Positions 51,241-59,974 are shown, numbered from the stretch's first letter. The stretch: 64,000 nucleotides of DNA from Streptomyces sp. CMB-StM0423 (GCF_002847285.1 NZ_CP025407.1:930001-994000); one strand, 5' to 3'. A program made the numbers and translations. The notes: generated by a model from the letters alone, not told the origin.

Positions 51241-51898
51241 GGTGCCCTTTTCTCCTCGGTGCGGGGCCTACGCCCACCACCTGGCGCCTCGTCGCCTCCT
51301 GTGGGAGCAGGTCCAGCATCGCGTGGGCCAGGTCGGCGCGGGGCAGGGCGCCCGTGGTGGGGACGTTGGTGCCGATGCGGTGGTGGTAGTGGCCTGTGGC
51401 GGGGGTGTTGGTCAGGCGGCCCGGGCGCAGGGCCGTCCAGTCCAGGGGGCTGCGGGCCAACTCCTCCTCCATCGCCGCCGAGTCCGCGTACACGTCCCTG
51501 AACACGGCCCGTACCAGCGGGAAGACGATCCGCCTGCCCAGCACCCCGTCGTCCGGTGCCGGCGGGCCGACCGGGGCCGCGCTGACGACGACCGTACGGG
51601 TCAGGCCGACCGCCTCCGCCGCGCGGACCAGCGCGTGGGCGGCCGGGGCGAGGATGCGCGGGGCGCGGCGGGTGGTGGGGCCCAGGCAGGACAGCACCGC
51701 GTCGCGGTCCCGGCACACTTCGGCCAGGGGTTCCGGGTCGGTGACGTCCGCGACGGTGGCGACGTCCAGGTCTTCGCCGGTCACCGGCAGCCGCGCGGGG
51801 TCGCGGACCGCCGCGGTGACCCGGTGGCCGTCGGCCAGGGCGCGGCGCACCACCAGTTGCCCGGTGGCGCCCGTGGCCCCCAGGACCGTGAGCCTCAT
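51221..51898 (-). CDS. NAD(P)-binding Rossmann protein (NmrA/SDR-a type)
   Basis: The 225-residue protein has the dinucleotide motif LGATGATGQLVVRRAL (about 5-20), then AAVRDP after the second strand, VLSCLGP, VVVSAAP and LRPGRLTN, all typical of atypical short-chain NAD(P)H-binding (NmrA-like) proteins. It may be a quinone or carbonyl reductase or a redox sensor. Its ATG overlaps the stop of the TetR-family gene (ATGA), so the regulator probably controls it. Confidence 0.9.
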   Translation of the reverse strand: MRLTVLGATGATGQLVVRRALADGHRVTAAVRDPARLPVTGEDLDVATVADVTDPEPLAEVCRDRDAVLSCLGPTTRRAPRILAPAAHALVRAAEAVGLTRTVVVSAAPVGPPAPDDGVLGRRIVFPLVRAVFRDVYADSAAMEEELARSPLDWTALRPGRLTNTPATGHYHHRIGTNVPTTGALPRADLAHAMLDLLPQEATRRQVVGVGPAPRRKGHHGEPAA

Positions 51899-52572
51899 CC
51901 GTCCGCCTCGGCTTCCCCGCGGGTCGGCGGTACCGGCGCGGACGCGGCGGCGGCCGGGTCCTCGTACGGGCGGATCTCCAGCCGCTCGCGCGCCTCCGCC
52001 GTCGCCGTCCCCGGCAGCAGGTACCGCCACAGCGCCGCCACCCGCTCCGGCAGATCCGCGCGGCCCGTCGTCGCCTGCGACAGCACCTGGATGCCGAAGT
52101 ACGCGCCCATCAGCATGTGGGCGCACTCCGCCTCGTCGACCTCCGGCAGCAGTTCGGACGCCGCGCGGGCGGCGGCCATCTGGCTGCGGAGGTGGTCGGT
52201 CCAGAGGTGGTGGAGGGTCGCTCCGTCCCTCTCCAGGCCGCTGCGCTCGAACGTCAGCCGCAGGCCGGCGCTGAGCACGACGTTGGTGCGGAGTTCGTGG
52301 GCGAGGCGCATGGTGACGTCGATGAGCTGCTGCAGCCCGTTTGCTCCGGGCGGGAGCAGCCACTGCTCCGGGCCCTGCTCCGCGAGTACCGCCTTCGCCA
52401 GCGCCTGCTTGGACTCGAAGTGGAAGTAGAGACCGCCCATGGTGGTGCCGGCACGCTGCACGATCCGGCTGAGGCTGGCGCTGTCGTAGCCGTATTCGTC
52501 GAAGACCTCGGCGGCCACCGTGATGATCGCCTGGCGGGTCCGCATCGCCCGCGCCTGCCGCACTCCCGCCAT
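51895..52572 (-). CDS. TetR-family regulator, ScbR-like (gamma-butyrolactone receptor type)
   Basis: The 225-residue protein has the helix-turn-helix at about 8-55: ARAMRTRQAIITVAAEVFDEYGYDSASLSRIVQRAG and GGLYFHFESKQALAKAVL. The wording YGYxxASLxxI and GGLYFHFxSKxxLAxAVL is typical of the ScbR/ArpA receptor group, whose C-terminal domain binds signalling butyrolactones. The C-terminal domain here contains GIQVLSQATTGRADLPERV, also of that type. The ATG at 52572 follows GGAGAGG and is preferred to one 14 codons upstream. No afsA-type synthase is in the window. It is co-transcribed with the NAD(P)-binding protein gene. Confidence 0.85.
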   Translation of the reverse strand: MAGVRQARAMRTRQAIITVAAEVFDEYGYDSASLSRIVQRAGTTMGGLYFHFESKQALAKAVLAEQGPEQWLLPPGANGLQQLIDVTMRLAHELRTNVVLSAGLRLTFERSGLERDGATLHHLWTDHLRSQMAAARAASELLPEVDEAECAHMLMGAYFGIQVLSQATTGRADLPERVAALWRYLLPGTATAEARERLEIRPYEDPAAAASAPVPPTRGEAEADG

Positions 52573-52680
52573 GGACCTCTCCGACTCGAACAGGTGCTCT
52601 CGGAAGCCGCCCATGCTAGTAGCCAGGGGGCGGGGGTGTCCGTCACCGGCCGGTCGGCCGGTGACGGACGCCGGCGGTGG

Positions 52681-53796
52681 TCAGCGGGTGATCTTGAGTA
52701 CCTCGCCGCTGGTCCCGACCGAGTTGTTGGTCACGTAGATCTCGTCGTCCGGGCCGACGGCGACCCCCGAGGACATCGTCAGCCGGTCGCCGGTCCCGAC
52801 CGGGGTCACGTCGCCGGTGTCGGTGTCGACCACGTTGATCGCGCCCGGCTTGGGGCCTTCGGCCGCGTAGCCGCCGGTGATCGTGAGCGCGACGAGGTCG
52901 CCGGACTTGTCCAGGGCGAGGTCGCTGACGGCCGTCAGGCCCTCGGCGAAGACCACCGGGCGGTGGCCGGGTGCGATCTTCCAGATCCGGGCCGCGCCGG
53001 GCTTGAGGGCGCCCATGTCGGAGACGTAGACGGTGCCGTCGCGGGTCTCGACGACACCGCCGGGTACGGCCTCGGAGAGCTGGCCGTTGACGGTGTTGCC
53101 GGGGAAGACGGCCTCGGCGCGGATCGAGCCGAACGCGGAGATGCCCAGCAGGTCGTTGCCCGCCGCGTCGGTCGCCAGGTAGCCGCCCTTGCCGGTCTTG
53201 GCCAGCCGCCAGGCGTTGCTCTGCACCGACGAGGGCTCGTTCGGCGTGGGCGGCTCGCCGAGCACCCAGTCGGGGTCCATCCGCGTCTCGTAGTCGACCA
53301 GGTCGGCCACGGTGTGGCCGGCGGAGTGCCGCAGGGTGCCGAGGTGCTCGGCCCCGGCGCCGAGGCCCGCGCGGAACTCGTTGGTGTTGCCACCGCCGTT
53401 GAGGACGACGTAACCGAAGGCGCTGGGCTCCACGTCGACGGGCCCGGTGGCCGAGATGGGCTGCTGCGGGTTGGCCACGCCGGCGGCGAGGGACGGCAGG
53501 CCGTTGACGACGCGGCCCTGCTTCCGGCCGTCGATGCGGTAGACGGAACCGGTGGCGCCGACGCACGCCTTGCCGGCCTCGCAGCCCGCCTTGCCCTTGC
53601 CGGACTCGGCGACGAGTATCCGCCCGTGGCGGTCCACGTGCAGCCCGCGCGGGTTGTTCAGCTCACCGGCCACGACCTCGATCGCCGGCTCGGTCTCGTC
53701 GGCGACCGCGGGCGCCGGCAGCGTCACCGCGGTGACACCGCCCAGCACGCCGGCGGACAGGACAGCCCTCTTCCACTTCCTGTTCTTGCTCGACAT
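52681..53796 (-). CDS. Secreted ScyD/ScyE-family beta-propeller protein
   Basis: The 371-residue protein has a Sec signal peptide (KNRKWKRAVLSAG, then a hydrophobic run ending PAVADE). The mature part has the ScyD/ScyE pattern: LNNPRGLHVDRHGRILVAESG at the start, repeated VDVEPSAFGYVVLNGGG and SGVAVGPDDEIYVTNNS blades. It belongs to a family of unknown extracellular role found widely in actinobacteria. The start follows a perfect AAGGAG. It is divergent from the O-methyltransferase gene across 252 bases. Confidence 0.88.
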   Translation of the reverse strand: MSSKNRKWKRAVLSAGVLGGVTAVTLPAPAVADETEPAIEVVAGELNNPRGLHVDRHGRILVAESGKGKAGCEAGKACVGATGSVYRIDGRKQGRVVNGLPSLAAGVANPQQPISATGPVDVEPSAFGYVVLNGGGNTNEFRAGLGAGAEHLGTLRHSAGHTVADLVDYETRMDPDWVLGEPPTPNEPSSVQSNAWRLAKTGKGGYLATDAAGNDLLGISAFGSIRAEAVFPGNTVNGQLSEAVPGGVVETRDGTVYVSDMGALKPGAARIWKIAPGHRPVVFAEGLTAVSDLALDKSGDLVALTITGGYAAEGPKPGAINVVDTDTGDVTPVGTGDRLTMSSGVAVGPDDEIYVTNNSVGTSGEVLKITR

Positions 53797-53922
53797 CTCA
53801 CTCCTTCTTGCCGCCGCACGGAGCGGGCTTGATATGGGCAATCCGCGACACCATAAACACTGCCGCGGTATTACGTCGTGCGCTGTTCGACTGCGCAGCG
53901 GGCGCAGTTGGACAACCCCCTC

Positions 53923-53944
53923 GTATTCAAGTGGTATTCGAGTC
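53923..53944 (+). promoter_or_regulatory. Candidate SARP-type direct repeat upstream of the O-methyltransferase
   Basis: GTATTCAAGTG (53923-53933) is followed directly by GTATTCGAGTC (53934-53944). The heptamers TCAAGTG and TCGAGTC thus repeat at 11 bases, the spacing and TCGAG-like sequence used by Streptomyces antibiotic regulatory proteins. The start codon is 105 bases downstream. No SARP gene is seen in the window. Confidence 0.35.
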
Positions 53945-54048
53945 GGACTCCGTTTTCGCGCCGGAATTGGACACGTGGAAGTCCGCGGTGCGCTGGCCTA
54001 CCGTCGGCGAATCCGGGAAAAACGGAACTCGCCTTACGGAGGAATCCG

Positions 54049-55134
54049 ATGCCACCGCTGCCCCCCGCTCGTCTCGTCCGCGTCGTCGAAGGGATTCGCT
54101 CCGCACTGCAGTCACTGACCCGCAAGATGGCGCCGCCGCCGTTCGCGCTGCTGGAGCTGGCGCAGGGCGCCATGGTCTCCCAGGCGATCTACGCGGCCGC
54201 AGAACTGCGGGTCGCGGAGGCGCTGGCGGACGGGCCGCTGCCGGTGGCGCGGCTCGCCGAGAAGACGGAGACCGACGCCGAGTCGCTGCGCCGGCTACTG
54301 CGCCTCCTCGCGACGTACGGGATCTTCACCGAGCGGAAGGACGGCCGGTTCGCGCTCACCCCGATGGCCCGGGCGCTGCTGCCGGACGCGCCGATGTCGA
54401 TGAACGGCATCGCCCTGCTGATGGGACATCCCACGCACTGGGAGGACTGGGCGCACTTCGCCGAGGCGGTGCGCACCGGAGAGCCGAGCCTGCCGAAGCT
54501 CCGCGGCATGGGCGCGTTCGAGTACCTGGAGGAGAACCCCGAGTACGGGGGCGTGTTCATCCGCGGCATGGGCTCGATGTCGGCGACGGAGACGGATCCG
54601 CTGCTCTCCGCGTACGACTTCTCCCGCTTCCGCACCGTCGTCGACTTCTGCGGCGGCCGCGGCGACTTCCTCGCCGGAGTGCTGCGCAAGTCGCCGAAGG
54701 CCCGCGGGGTGCTGTCCGACCCCCGGGTCGGGGAGAACGGCGCGGCGGCCTTCCTGGAGAAGGAGGGCGTCGCCGACCGGTGCACGATCGCGGACGGCGG
54801 GCTCTTCGACCCGGTGCCGGAGGGCGGGGACGCGTACGTCCTGAAGCACATCGTGCACGACTGGCCGGAGCCGCAGGCCGTGGAGATCCTCACCAACGTG
54901 CGCAAGGCGATGAACCCCGGCGGCCGGGTCCTCATCATGGAGATGGTGCTGCCGGACAAGCGCAACGCGCCGCACTCGGGCAAGCTCGTCGACCTGTGGC
55001 TGATGCTGCTCGTCGGCGGCCGGGAGCGGACCGAGGCGCTGTACGGGGAGCTGCTGGCGCAGGCGGGGCTGAAAGTGGAGCGGGTGGTGCAGACGCCCGC
55101 GGCCATCTCCGTCGTGGAGGCGAGCCGGATCTGA
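54049..55134 (+). CDS. SAM-dependent O-methyltransferase (acetylserotonin/DnrK type)
   Basis: The 361-residue protein has an N-terminal dimerisation winged helix (about 25-115; MVSQAIYAAAELRVAEAL, TDAESLRRLLRLLATYG). A class I methyltransferase domain follows with the SAM motif VVDFCGGRGDFL, where most relatives have VDVGGGxG. The catalytic His lies in LKHIVHDWPE and the helix GRVLIMEMVLPD follows. Such enzymes methylate phenolic hydroxyls of polyketides and related metabolites. The ATG at 54049 follows GGAGG. It may belong to the specialised-metabolite genes to the right. Confidence 0.9.
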   Translation: MPPLPPARLVRVVEGIRSALQSLTRKMAPPPFALLELAQGAMVSQAIYAAAELRVAEALADGPLPVARLAEKTETDAESLRRLLRLLATYGIFTERKDGRFALTPMARALLPDAPMSMNGIALLMGHPTHWEDWAHFAEAVRTGEPSLPKLRGMGAFEYLEENPEYGGVFIRGMGSMSATETDPLLSAYDFSRFRTVVDFCGGRGDFLAGVLRKSPKARGVLSDPRVGENGAAAFLEKEGVADRCTIADGGLFDPVPEGGDAYVLKHIVHDWPEPQAVEILTNVRKAMNPGGRVLIMEMVLPDKRNAPHSGKLVDLWLMLLVGGRERTEALYGELLAQAGLKVERVVQTPAAISVVEASRI

Positions 55135-55166
55135 GCCCGCCCGGTGCGCCGGCGGGGTGCCGGTGC

Positions 55167-55625
55167 TCATCCCGGCGGCTGCCCGGCCGGCCGCCGGGTG
55201 GTGGCGACGACCCGGTGCCACAGGTTGCAGAAGCCCGAGGCCAGGACGAGGGTGGCGAGCTGGCTCTCGTCGAAGTGGCGGGCGGCCTCGTGCCAGACGG
55301 CGTCGGGGACGGCGTCCGGCCGGTCGCCGAGCCGGGCGGCGCTCTCCGCCAGGAGCAGCGCCGCCCGTTCGGCGTCGCTGTAGTACGGGGCGTCGCGCCA
55401 GGCGGCGACGGCGGCGATCCGCTCGGGCGGCTCCCCCGCGGCGCGCATCTCGGCGGCGTGCCGGTCGACGTTCCAGCTCGCCCCGTTGATCTGGCTGGTG
55501 CGCAGATAGACGAGGAGCAGGGTGCTCTCGGGGACCCCGGACCGCTTCAGTGCCTCGCCCAGCGCCCGCAGCGCCGGTACGGCACCGGGTACCGCGGCCG
55601 TGGGACTGGCTATTCGCGCCTGCAT
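55167..55625 (-). CDS. AhpD/carboxymuconolactone decarboxylase-family protein lacking the Cys pair
   Basis: The 152-residue protein has the AhpD-like helical fold: LRTSQINGASWNVDRHAAEMRAAGEP is the normal active-site helix, followed by WRDAPYYSDAERAALLLAE and FNLW-type C-terminal helices (ASGFCNLWHRV). Peroxidase members carry Cys-x-x-Cys in this place (INGCxxCxxxH). Here the positions are Ala and Asn, so the alkylhydroperoxidase reaction is not possible, though the His is kept. GAGGAG precedes the ATG at 55625. It is convergent with the O-methyltransferase gene. Confidence 0.85.
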   Translation of the reverse strand: MQARIASPTAAVPGAVPALRALGEALKRSGVPESTLLLVYLRTSQINGASWNVDRHAAEMRAAGEPPERIAAVAAWRDAPYYSDAERAALLLAESAARLGDRPDAVPDAVWHEAARHFDESQLATLVLASGFCNLWHRVVATTRRPAGQPPG

Positions 55626-55793
55626 CTCACTCCTCGCTGTCGCACGTAAGGTCGGGACGGCCGGGGGCCGGGCGCGCCGCGGCGCTGTCACGTCGGCCGG
55701 GTGCCATCCGTCATCTCCATGACGCTCGGCAGCGGAAGAGTGTGACGGCGGACACCGCCCCTGACACCTTCACCCCCAGGACGGAGAGCAACG

Positions 55794-56243
55794 ATGAGGT
55801 TCCGCACGATGATCGAACCCGCCGGCAACTCGACCGGGTTCGAGGTGCCCGGCGAGGTGGTCGACGGTTTCGGGGCGGGCCGGCGGCCGCCGGTGGTCGT
55901 CGAGATCAACGGCCACTCCTGGCGGACGCGGATCGCCCCGATGGGCGGCCGGTACGTCGTCGGGGTCAGCGCGGCCCACCGGAAGGCGAGCGGGGTGGTG
56001 CAGGGCGAGGAGGTCGAGGCGGAGGTGACGCTGGACACCGAGCCGCGGGAGATCGTGGAACCGCCCGAGCTGACCGCCGCGCTGGACGCCGACCCGGGGG
56101 CGAGGGCCGCGTACGACCGGCTGGCGCCGACCCACAAGCGCCGCCATGTCCGCGCGGTGGAGGGCGCGAAGACGGCGGCGACCCGGGAGCGGCGCGTGGC
56201 CAGGGTGCTGGCGGAACTGGGCGGCGAGAAGCCGGGGAGCTGA
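55794..56243 (+). CDS. DUF1905/YdeI-OmpD-associated family protein
   Basis: The 149-residue protein has a DUF1905 beta-barrel-like domain at about 1-85 (FRTMIEPAGNSTGFEVP, PVVVEINGHSWRTRIAPMGGRYVVGVSAAHRKASGVVQGEEV over successive strands). The C-terminal YdeI-type helical tail follows (APTHKRRHVRAVEGAKTAATRERRVARVLAEL). Its function is unknown; it is common in soil actinobacteria. GGAGAGCAACG precedes the ATG. It stands alone, divergent from the AhpD-like gene. Confidence 0.85.
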   Translation: MRFRTMIEPAGNSTGFEVPGEVVDGFGAGRRPPVVVEINGHSWRTRIAPMGGRYVVGVSAAHRKASGVVQGEEVEAEVTLDTEPREIVEPPELTAALDADPGARAAYDRLAPTHKRRHVRAVEGAKTAATRERRVARVLAELGGEKPGS

Positions 56244-56280
56244 CGGGGGCAGCGCGCCGGCCGTGCGGTACGGGCGACGC

Positions 56281-56318
56281 GCGCCGCGTTCCGCCCGGGC
56301 CCGGGCGGAACGCGGCGC
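56281..56318. terminator. 38-bp perfect palindrome between convergent genes
   Basis: GCGCCGCGTTCCGCCCGGG at 56281-56299 is followed by its exact complement to 56318, so the arms are 19 bp with no spacer. It lies between the DUF1905 gene and the convergent neocarzinostatin-like gene and is a strong bidirectional terminator candidate. Confidence 0.8.
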
Positions 56319-56361
56319 CGTCATCCCTGCGGGCTCACCGGCCGGGCGCCGGCGCGTTTCG

Positions 56362-56775
56362 TCAGCCGAAGGAGATGGGCTGGGCGATGGGGCCTATCTC
56401 CTGCTCCCAGGCCACGATCTGGCACTGCTCCACGGCGCAGTCCACCGTGATGGTCTGGCCGGTGCTCCAGTCCGTGGCCTGGAACTGCTTGCGCGCCACG
56501 TACTGGGCCGAGAAGGTGCCGTCCGCGGCGGCGGTGGTGTGGACGGTGTCGTCCGCGCACACGGTGTCGCGGACGCACTCGCTGACGCCGATCGCGCTGC
56601 CGGCGACGTAGCCGGAGCCGCTCACGGACACCGTCTGGCCGTCGGCGAGCCCGGTGCTCGGCGTCACCGTGACGGCCGGGGCGGCGGCCGCGGCCGGGCT
56701 GGCCGCCAGGGCACCTAACGCGGCGGTGGCGCCGAGGACTCCGGCGGTGGCCAGACGGGTACGGCGTGCGGGCAT
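56362..56775 (-). CDS. Neocarzinostatin-family secreted apoprotein
   Basis: The 137-residue protein has a signal peptide of about 30 residues (RRTRLATAG, ending AAAAA) and an immunoglobulin-like domain of the neocarzinostatin/macromomycin family. VTVTPSTGLADGQTVSVSGSGY, read in two halves, and VTVDCAVEQC-like DCAVEQCQIVAWE are family hallmarks, with GxxxAQPISFG at the end. Four cysteines form the two expected disulfides. Classical members bind enediyne chromophores and protect them. No enediyne synthase is in the window, so it may bind another ligand, be an orphan, or belong to a cluster outside the window. Confidence 0.88.
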   Translation of the reverse strand: MPARRTRLATAGVLGATAALGALAASPAAAAAPAVTVTPSTGLADGQTVSVSGSGYVAGSAIGVSECVRDTVCADDTVHTTAAADGTFSAQYVARKQFQATDWSTGQTITVDCAVEQCQIVAWEQEIGPIAQPISFG

Positions 56776-56933
56776 GTGATCTCCCTGCCTCTCAGGTGTC
56801 GACTTCGCGGGGTGGTGCGATTGACGGCTCCAGCGTCGGCCGTGACGGAGGAGCCGCGGTTGATCGCGAGTGGAGGTCCGGTCCTGCCGGGGTGTCACAA
56901 TCCGCGGCTCCCGTACGTATCGGCGGTCCCCCT

Positions 56934-58382
56934 TCACCTCTTCGGCCCGGCGCCGCCGAGGGGCACTTCGCGTACGCACAGCGCGGCGAGCAGCGTCAGC
57001 GCGGCCGCGACGACCGCCGCCCAGAAGGCCGGGCGCACGCCCTCCGCGGCCGCCGCGACGGCGGGCGTGCCGTGCTCGCCGAGGCCGCCGGAGAGCGCGC
57101 CCATGACGGCGACCCCGAGGGAACTGCCCAGCGTGCGGCAGAGGGTGACGGCCGACGAGGCGGCGCCCATCTCCCGTACCTGGACGCTGCTCTGCGCGAC
57201 GGTGACGACGATCTGGGTCAGGAAGCCCATGCCGATGCCGAGCACCGCCATGAACACGCCCGTGGTCAGCCGGGAGGTGCCGGTGCCGAGCCGGGTGAGC
57301 AGGAGGGTGCCGGCCAGCATGAAGGCGCCGCCCGCCACCTGCGCGGACCGATAGCCCCCGGTGCGCGCCGTGTACCTGCCGGAGAGCTGGGAGACGAGCA
57401 GCAGCGTGGCGAGCATCGGCAGCAGCAGGAGCCCTGACCCGGTGGCGGACAGGCCCTGCGCCGCCTGCTGGTAGAGCGGCAGGTAGAGCACGGCGCCGAA
57501 CATCACGAATCCGGTGAGGAAGGCGAGCACCGACATCAGCGCGAAGTTGCGGATACGGAACAGGCGCAGCGGCAGCACCGGTTCCGCGGCCCGGCGCTCG
57601 GCGGCGAGGAAGCCCGCGAGCGCGACGACCGCGCCCCCGGCGAGGCCGAGGATCACCGGGGAGCCCCAGGCGTACTCGCCGCCGCCCCAGGTGGTGGCCA
57701 GCACGAGGGCGGTGACCCCGGCGGCCAGCAGGGCGGCCCCGGCGTAGTCGGCGCGTAAGGGCGCGCCGGCCCGCGGCGGCCGCGCCGGAACCCGTATCAG
57801 CAGGACGGCGAGGCCCATGGCCAGGGCCGCCAGCGGCAGGTTGAGCAGGAACACCCAGCGCCAGCCGAGGTGGTCGGTGACGAGGCCGCCGGCGGGCGGG
57901 CCGCCGATCATCGACACCGCCAGCACGCCGGTGATCATGCCCGCGTAGCGGGCGCGTTCGCGCGGGGGCACCAGCTCGCCGAGCACGGACATGGCGCCCA
58001 CCGCGATGCCGCCCGCCCCCAGGCCCTGGAACGCCCGGAACGCGATGAGCTGGGGCATGTCCTGGGCGGCCGCGCAGAGCGCGGAGCCGGCGGCGAACAC
58101 GCCCAGCGCGGCCAGCAGCACCCCGCGGTGGCCGTGCAGGTCGCCCAGCTTGCCCCACACGGCGGTCGTCGCGGCGGCGGCGAGCGTGTACGCGGTGACC
58201 GTCCACGCCAACTGCCCGGCGCCGCCCAGGTCCCCGACGATCGTCGGCATGGCCGTGCCGATCACCATGGTGTCCAGGGACGACAGCAGCAGCGCGAGCA
58301 ACAGCGGCAGCAGCGTGACGCGGATGCCGGCCCGGAGGCGGGCCCGCGGTTCGGGCGCGGCGCGGTCCGTCGTGGCGGCCAC
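56934..58382 (-). CDS. MFS drug exporter, DHA2 (EmrB/QacA) family
   Basis: The 482-residue protein has about 14 helices. The motif LDTMVIGTAMPTI in the first helix and the loop WGKLGDLHGHRGVLL are standard for 14-helix drug:proton antiporters; the helix-5 motif is GPPAGGLVTDHLGWRWVFLLN, read over two segments. It would export a hydrophobic compound. It starts 3 bases downstream of the multicopper oxidase stop, so the two genes form an operon. Confidence 0.92.
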   Translation of the reverse strand: MAATTDRAAPEPRARLRAGIRVTLLPLLLALLLSSLDTMVIGTAMPTIVGDLGGAGQLAWTVTAYTLAAAATTAVWGKLGDLHGHRGVLLAALGVFAAGSALCAAAQDMPQLIAFRAFQGLGAGGIAVGAMSVLGELVPPRERARYAGMITGVLAVSMIGGPPAGGLVTDHLGWRWVFLLNLPLAALAMGLAVLLIRVPARPPRAGAPLRADYAGAALLAAGVTALVLATTWGGGEYAWGSPVILGLAGGAVVALAGFLAAERRAAEPVLPLRLFRIRNFALMSVLAFLTGFVMFGAVLYLPLYQQAAQGLSATGSGLLLLPMLATLLLVSQLSGRYTARTGGYRSAQVAGGAFMLAGTLLLTRLGTGTSRLTTGVFMAVLGIGMGFLTQIVVTVAQSSVQVREMGAASSAVTLCRTLGSSLGVAVMGALSGGLGEHGTPAVAAAAEGVRPAFWAAVVAAALTLLAALCVREVPLGGAGPKR

Positions 58383-58385
58383 GGC

Positions 58386-59861
58386 CTAGCCGATCCTCAT
58401 CGTCGCCATCATGCCCATGGCGGAGTGGTCGAGCATGTGGCAGTGGTACGGGAAGTCGCCGCGGTAGGTGTCGAAGGACGCCTGGAGCCTGACCGTCTCG
58501 CCGGGGGCGAGGAACACGGTGTCCTTGAGCCCCGACTCGGCCGGCGACGGCGGCCGCCCGCCGCGCTCCAGCACCCGGAACTGCACCAGGTGCAGGTGGA
58601 AGTTGTGCGCGGCGACGCGGTTGGAGTTGGTGACGGTCCACACCTCGTGGGCGCCGTAGGTGACGGCGGCGTCCACCCGCCCCGGGTCGTAGACCTTCCC
58701 GTCGATGTACGCGGCGGGCGGGGTGCTGCCGTCCTCCGTCATGCTGAGGTCGACGGTGCGGCCGGCGGTCGGCTCGGGGCGGTCGGGCAGGGCGCGCAGC
58801 CGGGCGGGCACGGAGCTGGGGTCGGCGGCGGTGCGCACGATGTCGAAGCGCAGCACCTCGCCGGTCTCCTCAGGCGTGCCGGGGCCGACGGCGTTGCGCA
58901 GCACGACGCTGCTGCCGACGGGGTAGCGGGAGAAGTCCACGACGACGTCGGCGCGTTCGCCCGCGGAGAGGAAGACCCTGTCGGTGGGGTACGGCGCGGT
59001 GAGCAGCCCTCCGTCGGAGCCGATCTGCTGGAAGGTGCCGCCGTCGGCGAGCCGCAGGTCGAAGGAGCGCACGTTGGCGCTGTTGAGCAGCCGCAGCCGG
59101 TACTTGCGGGCGGCGACCGGGAAGTACGGGTACGGGACGCCGTTGGCCAGGAGGGTGTTGCGGGCGCGGTCGCCCATCGCGTAGACGAGCGCGCCGGTGT
59201 CGTCGAAGCGGGCGTCGCGCACGGCGATGACGACCTCGTACTGCCCGCCGGGCAGGGGCAGCGCGGACTCGGTGTCGTCGGTCAGCAGGTAGGAGCCGGA
59301 AAGACCGCGGTAGACGTGCTCCGCCTCCATGTGATGCGCGTGGTCGTGGTACCAGAGCGGGGCGTGCGGCTGCTGGTTGGGATAGAAGTACAGCCGCTCG
59401 GCGCCGGGGGCGATGGTGTCCATGGGGTGGCCGTCGTTGACCGGGTGCACGGCGGCGCCGTGCAGGTGGACGGCGGTCGGCATGCCGAGGGTGTTGCGCT
59501 GCCTGATGACGACGGGCCCGCCGCGGCGGGCCCGGATGGTCGGTCCGGGGAAGTGGCCGTTGTAGGTGAGGACGTCGGTGGGCAGGCCCGGCAGGATCTC
59601 CTTCCGCACCTTCTTCATCGTGACGTGGTACACGGACGCGCTGCCGACGGTGTACGTGGGCGCGAGGACGGGCGGGACCGGCATCGGGACGGCGAACTTC
59701 GCGACCGCGGCGCCCGCGGTCGCGGTGCCGCCGGGGGCGGTGTCCGGGGCGTCGGACGCGGCCCGGTGCGCCGCGTTCGCGAGCGGGATCAGCCCCGCGC
59801 CCGTGAGCGCGGTGCTCCCGGCGGCGACGCCGACGGCGAGGGCCCTGCGGCGGGTGACCAT
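58386..59861 (-). CDS. Tat-exported multicopper oxidase
   Basis: The 491-residue protein has a Tat signal (VTRRRALAVGVAAG) and three cupredoxin domains. The copper ligands are seen in AVHLHGAAVH (about 135), LWYHDHAHHM (about 175), AHNFHLHLVQF (about 415) and the last cluster YHCHMLDHSAMGMM (about 470), which contains the type 1 Cys, the His-Cys-His bridge and an axial Met. It oxidises phenols, aminophenols or metal ions with O2. Phenoxazinone- or bilirubin oxidase-like enzymes have this layout. Co-transcription with an exporter suggests a role in making or detoxifying a secreted product. Confidence 0.93.
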   Translation of the reverse strand: MVTRRRALAVGVAAGSTALTGAGLIPLANAAHRAASDAPDTAPGGTATAGAAVAKFAVPMPVPPVLAPTYTVGSASVYHVTMKKVRKEILPGLPTDVLTYNGHFPGPTIRARRGGPVVIRQRNTLGMPTAVHLHGAAVHPVNDGHPMDTIAPGAERLYFYPNQQPHAPLWYHDHAHHMEAEHVYRGLSGSYLLTDDTESALPLPGGQYEVVIAVRDARFDDTGALVYAMGDRARNTLLANGVPYPYFPVAARKYRLRLLNSANVRSFDLRLADGGTFQQIGSDGGLLTAPYPTDRVFLSAGERADVVVDFSRYPVGSSVVLRNAVGPGTPEETGEVLRFDIVRTAADPSSVPARLRALPDRPEPTAGRTVDLSMTEDGSTPPAAYIDGKVYDPGRVDAAVTYGAHEVWTVTNSNRVAAHNFHLHLVQFRVLERGGRPPSPAESGLKDTVFLAPGETVRLQASFDTYRGDFPYHCHMLDHSAMGMMATMRIG

Positions 59862-59974
59862 GGTCTCCTCCAGCTCTGGACGTGCGTTCCCCGGACCGGG
59901 AGCAGCCGCAGTCCAGCAGGGCCGACTCGCGTACGGGTCGCGCGGCGGCCGGTCCCCGGCAGGGCCCCGGCGCC

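Noticed and set aside
56362..56775. Proof of an enediyne cluster
   Set aside because: No enediyne polyketide synthase or tailoring set is in the window. The apoprotein alone is not enough.
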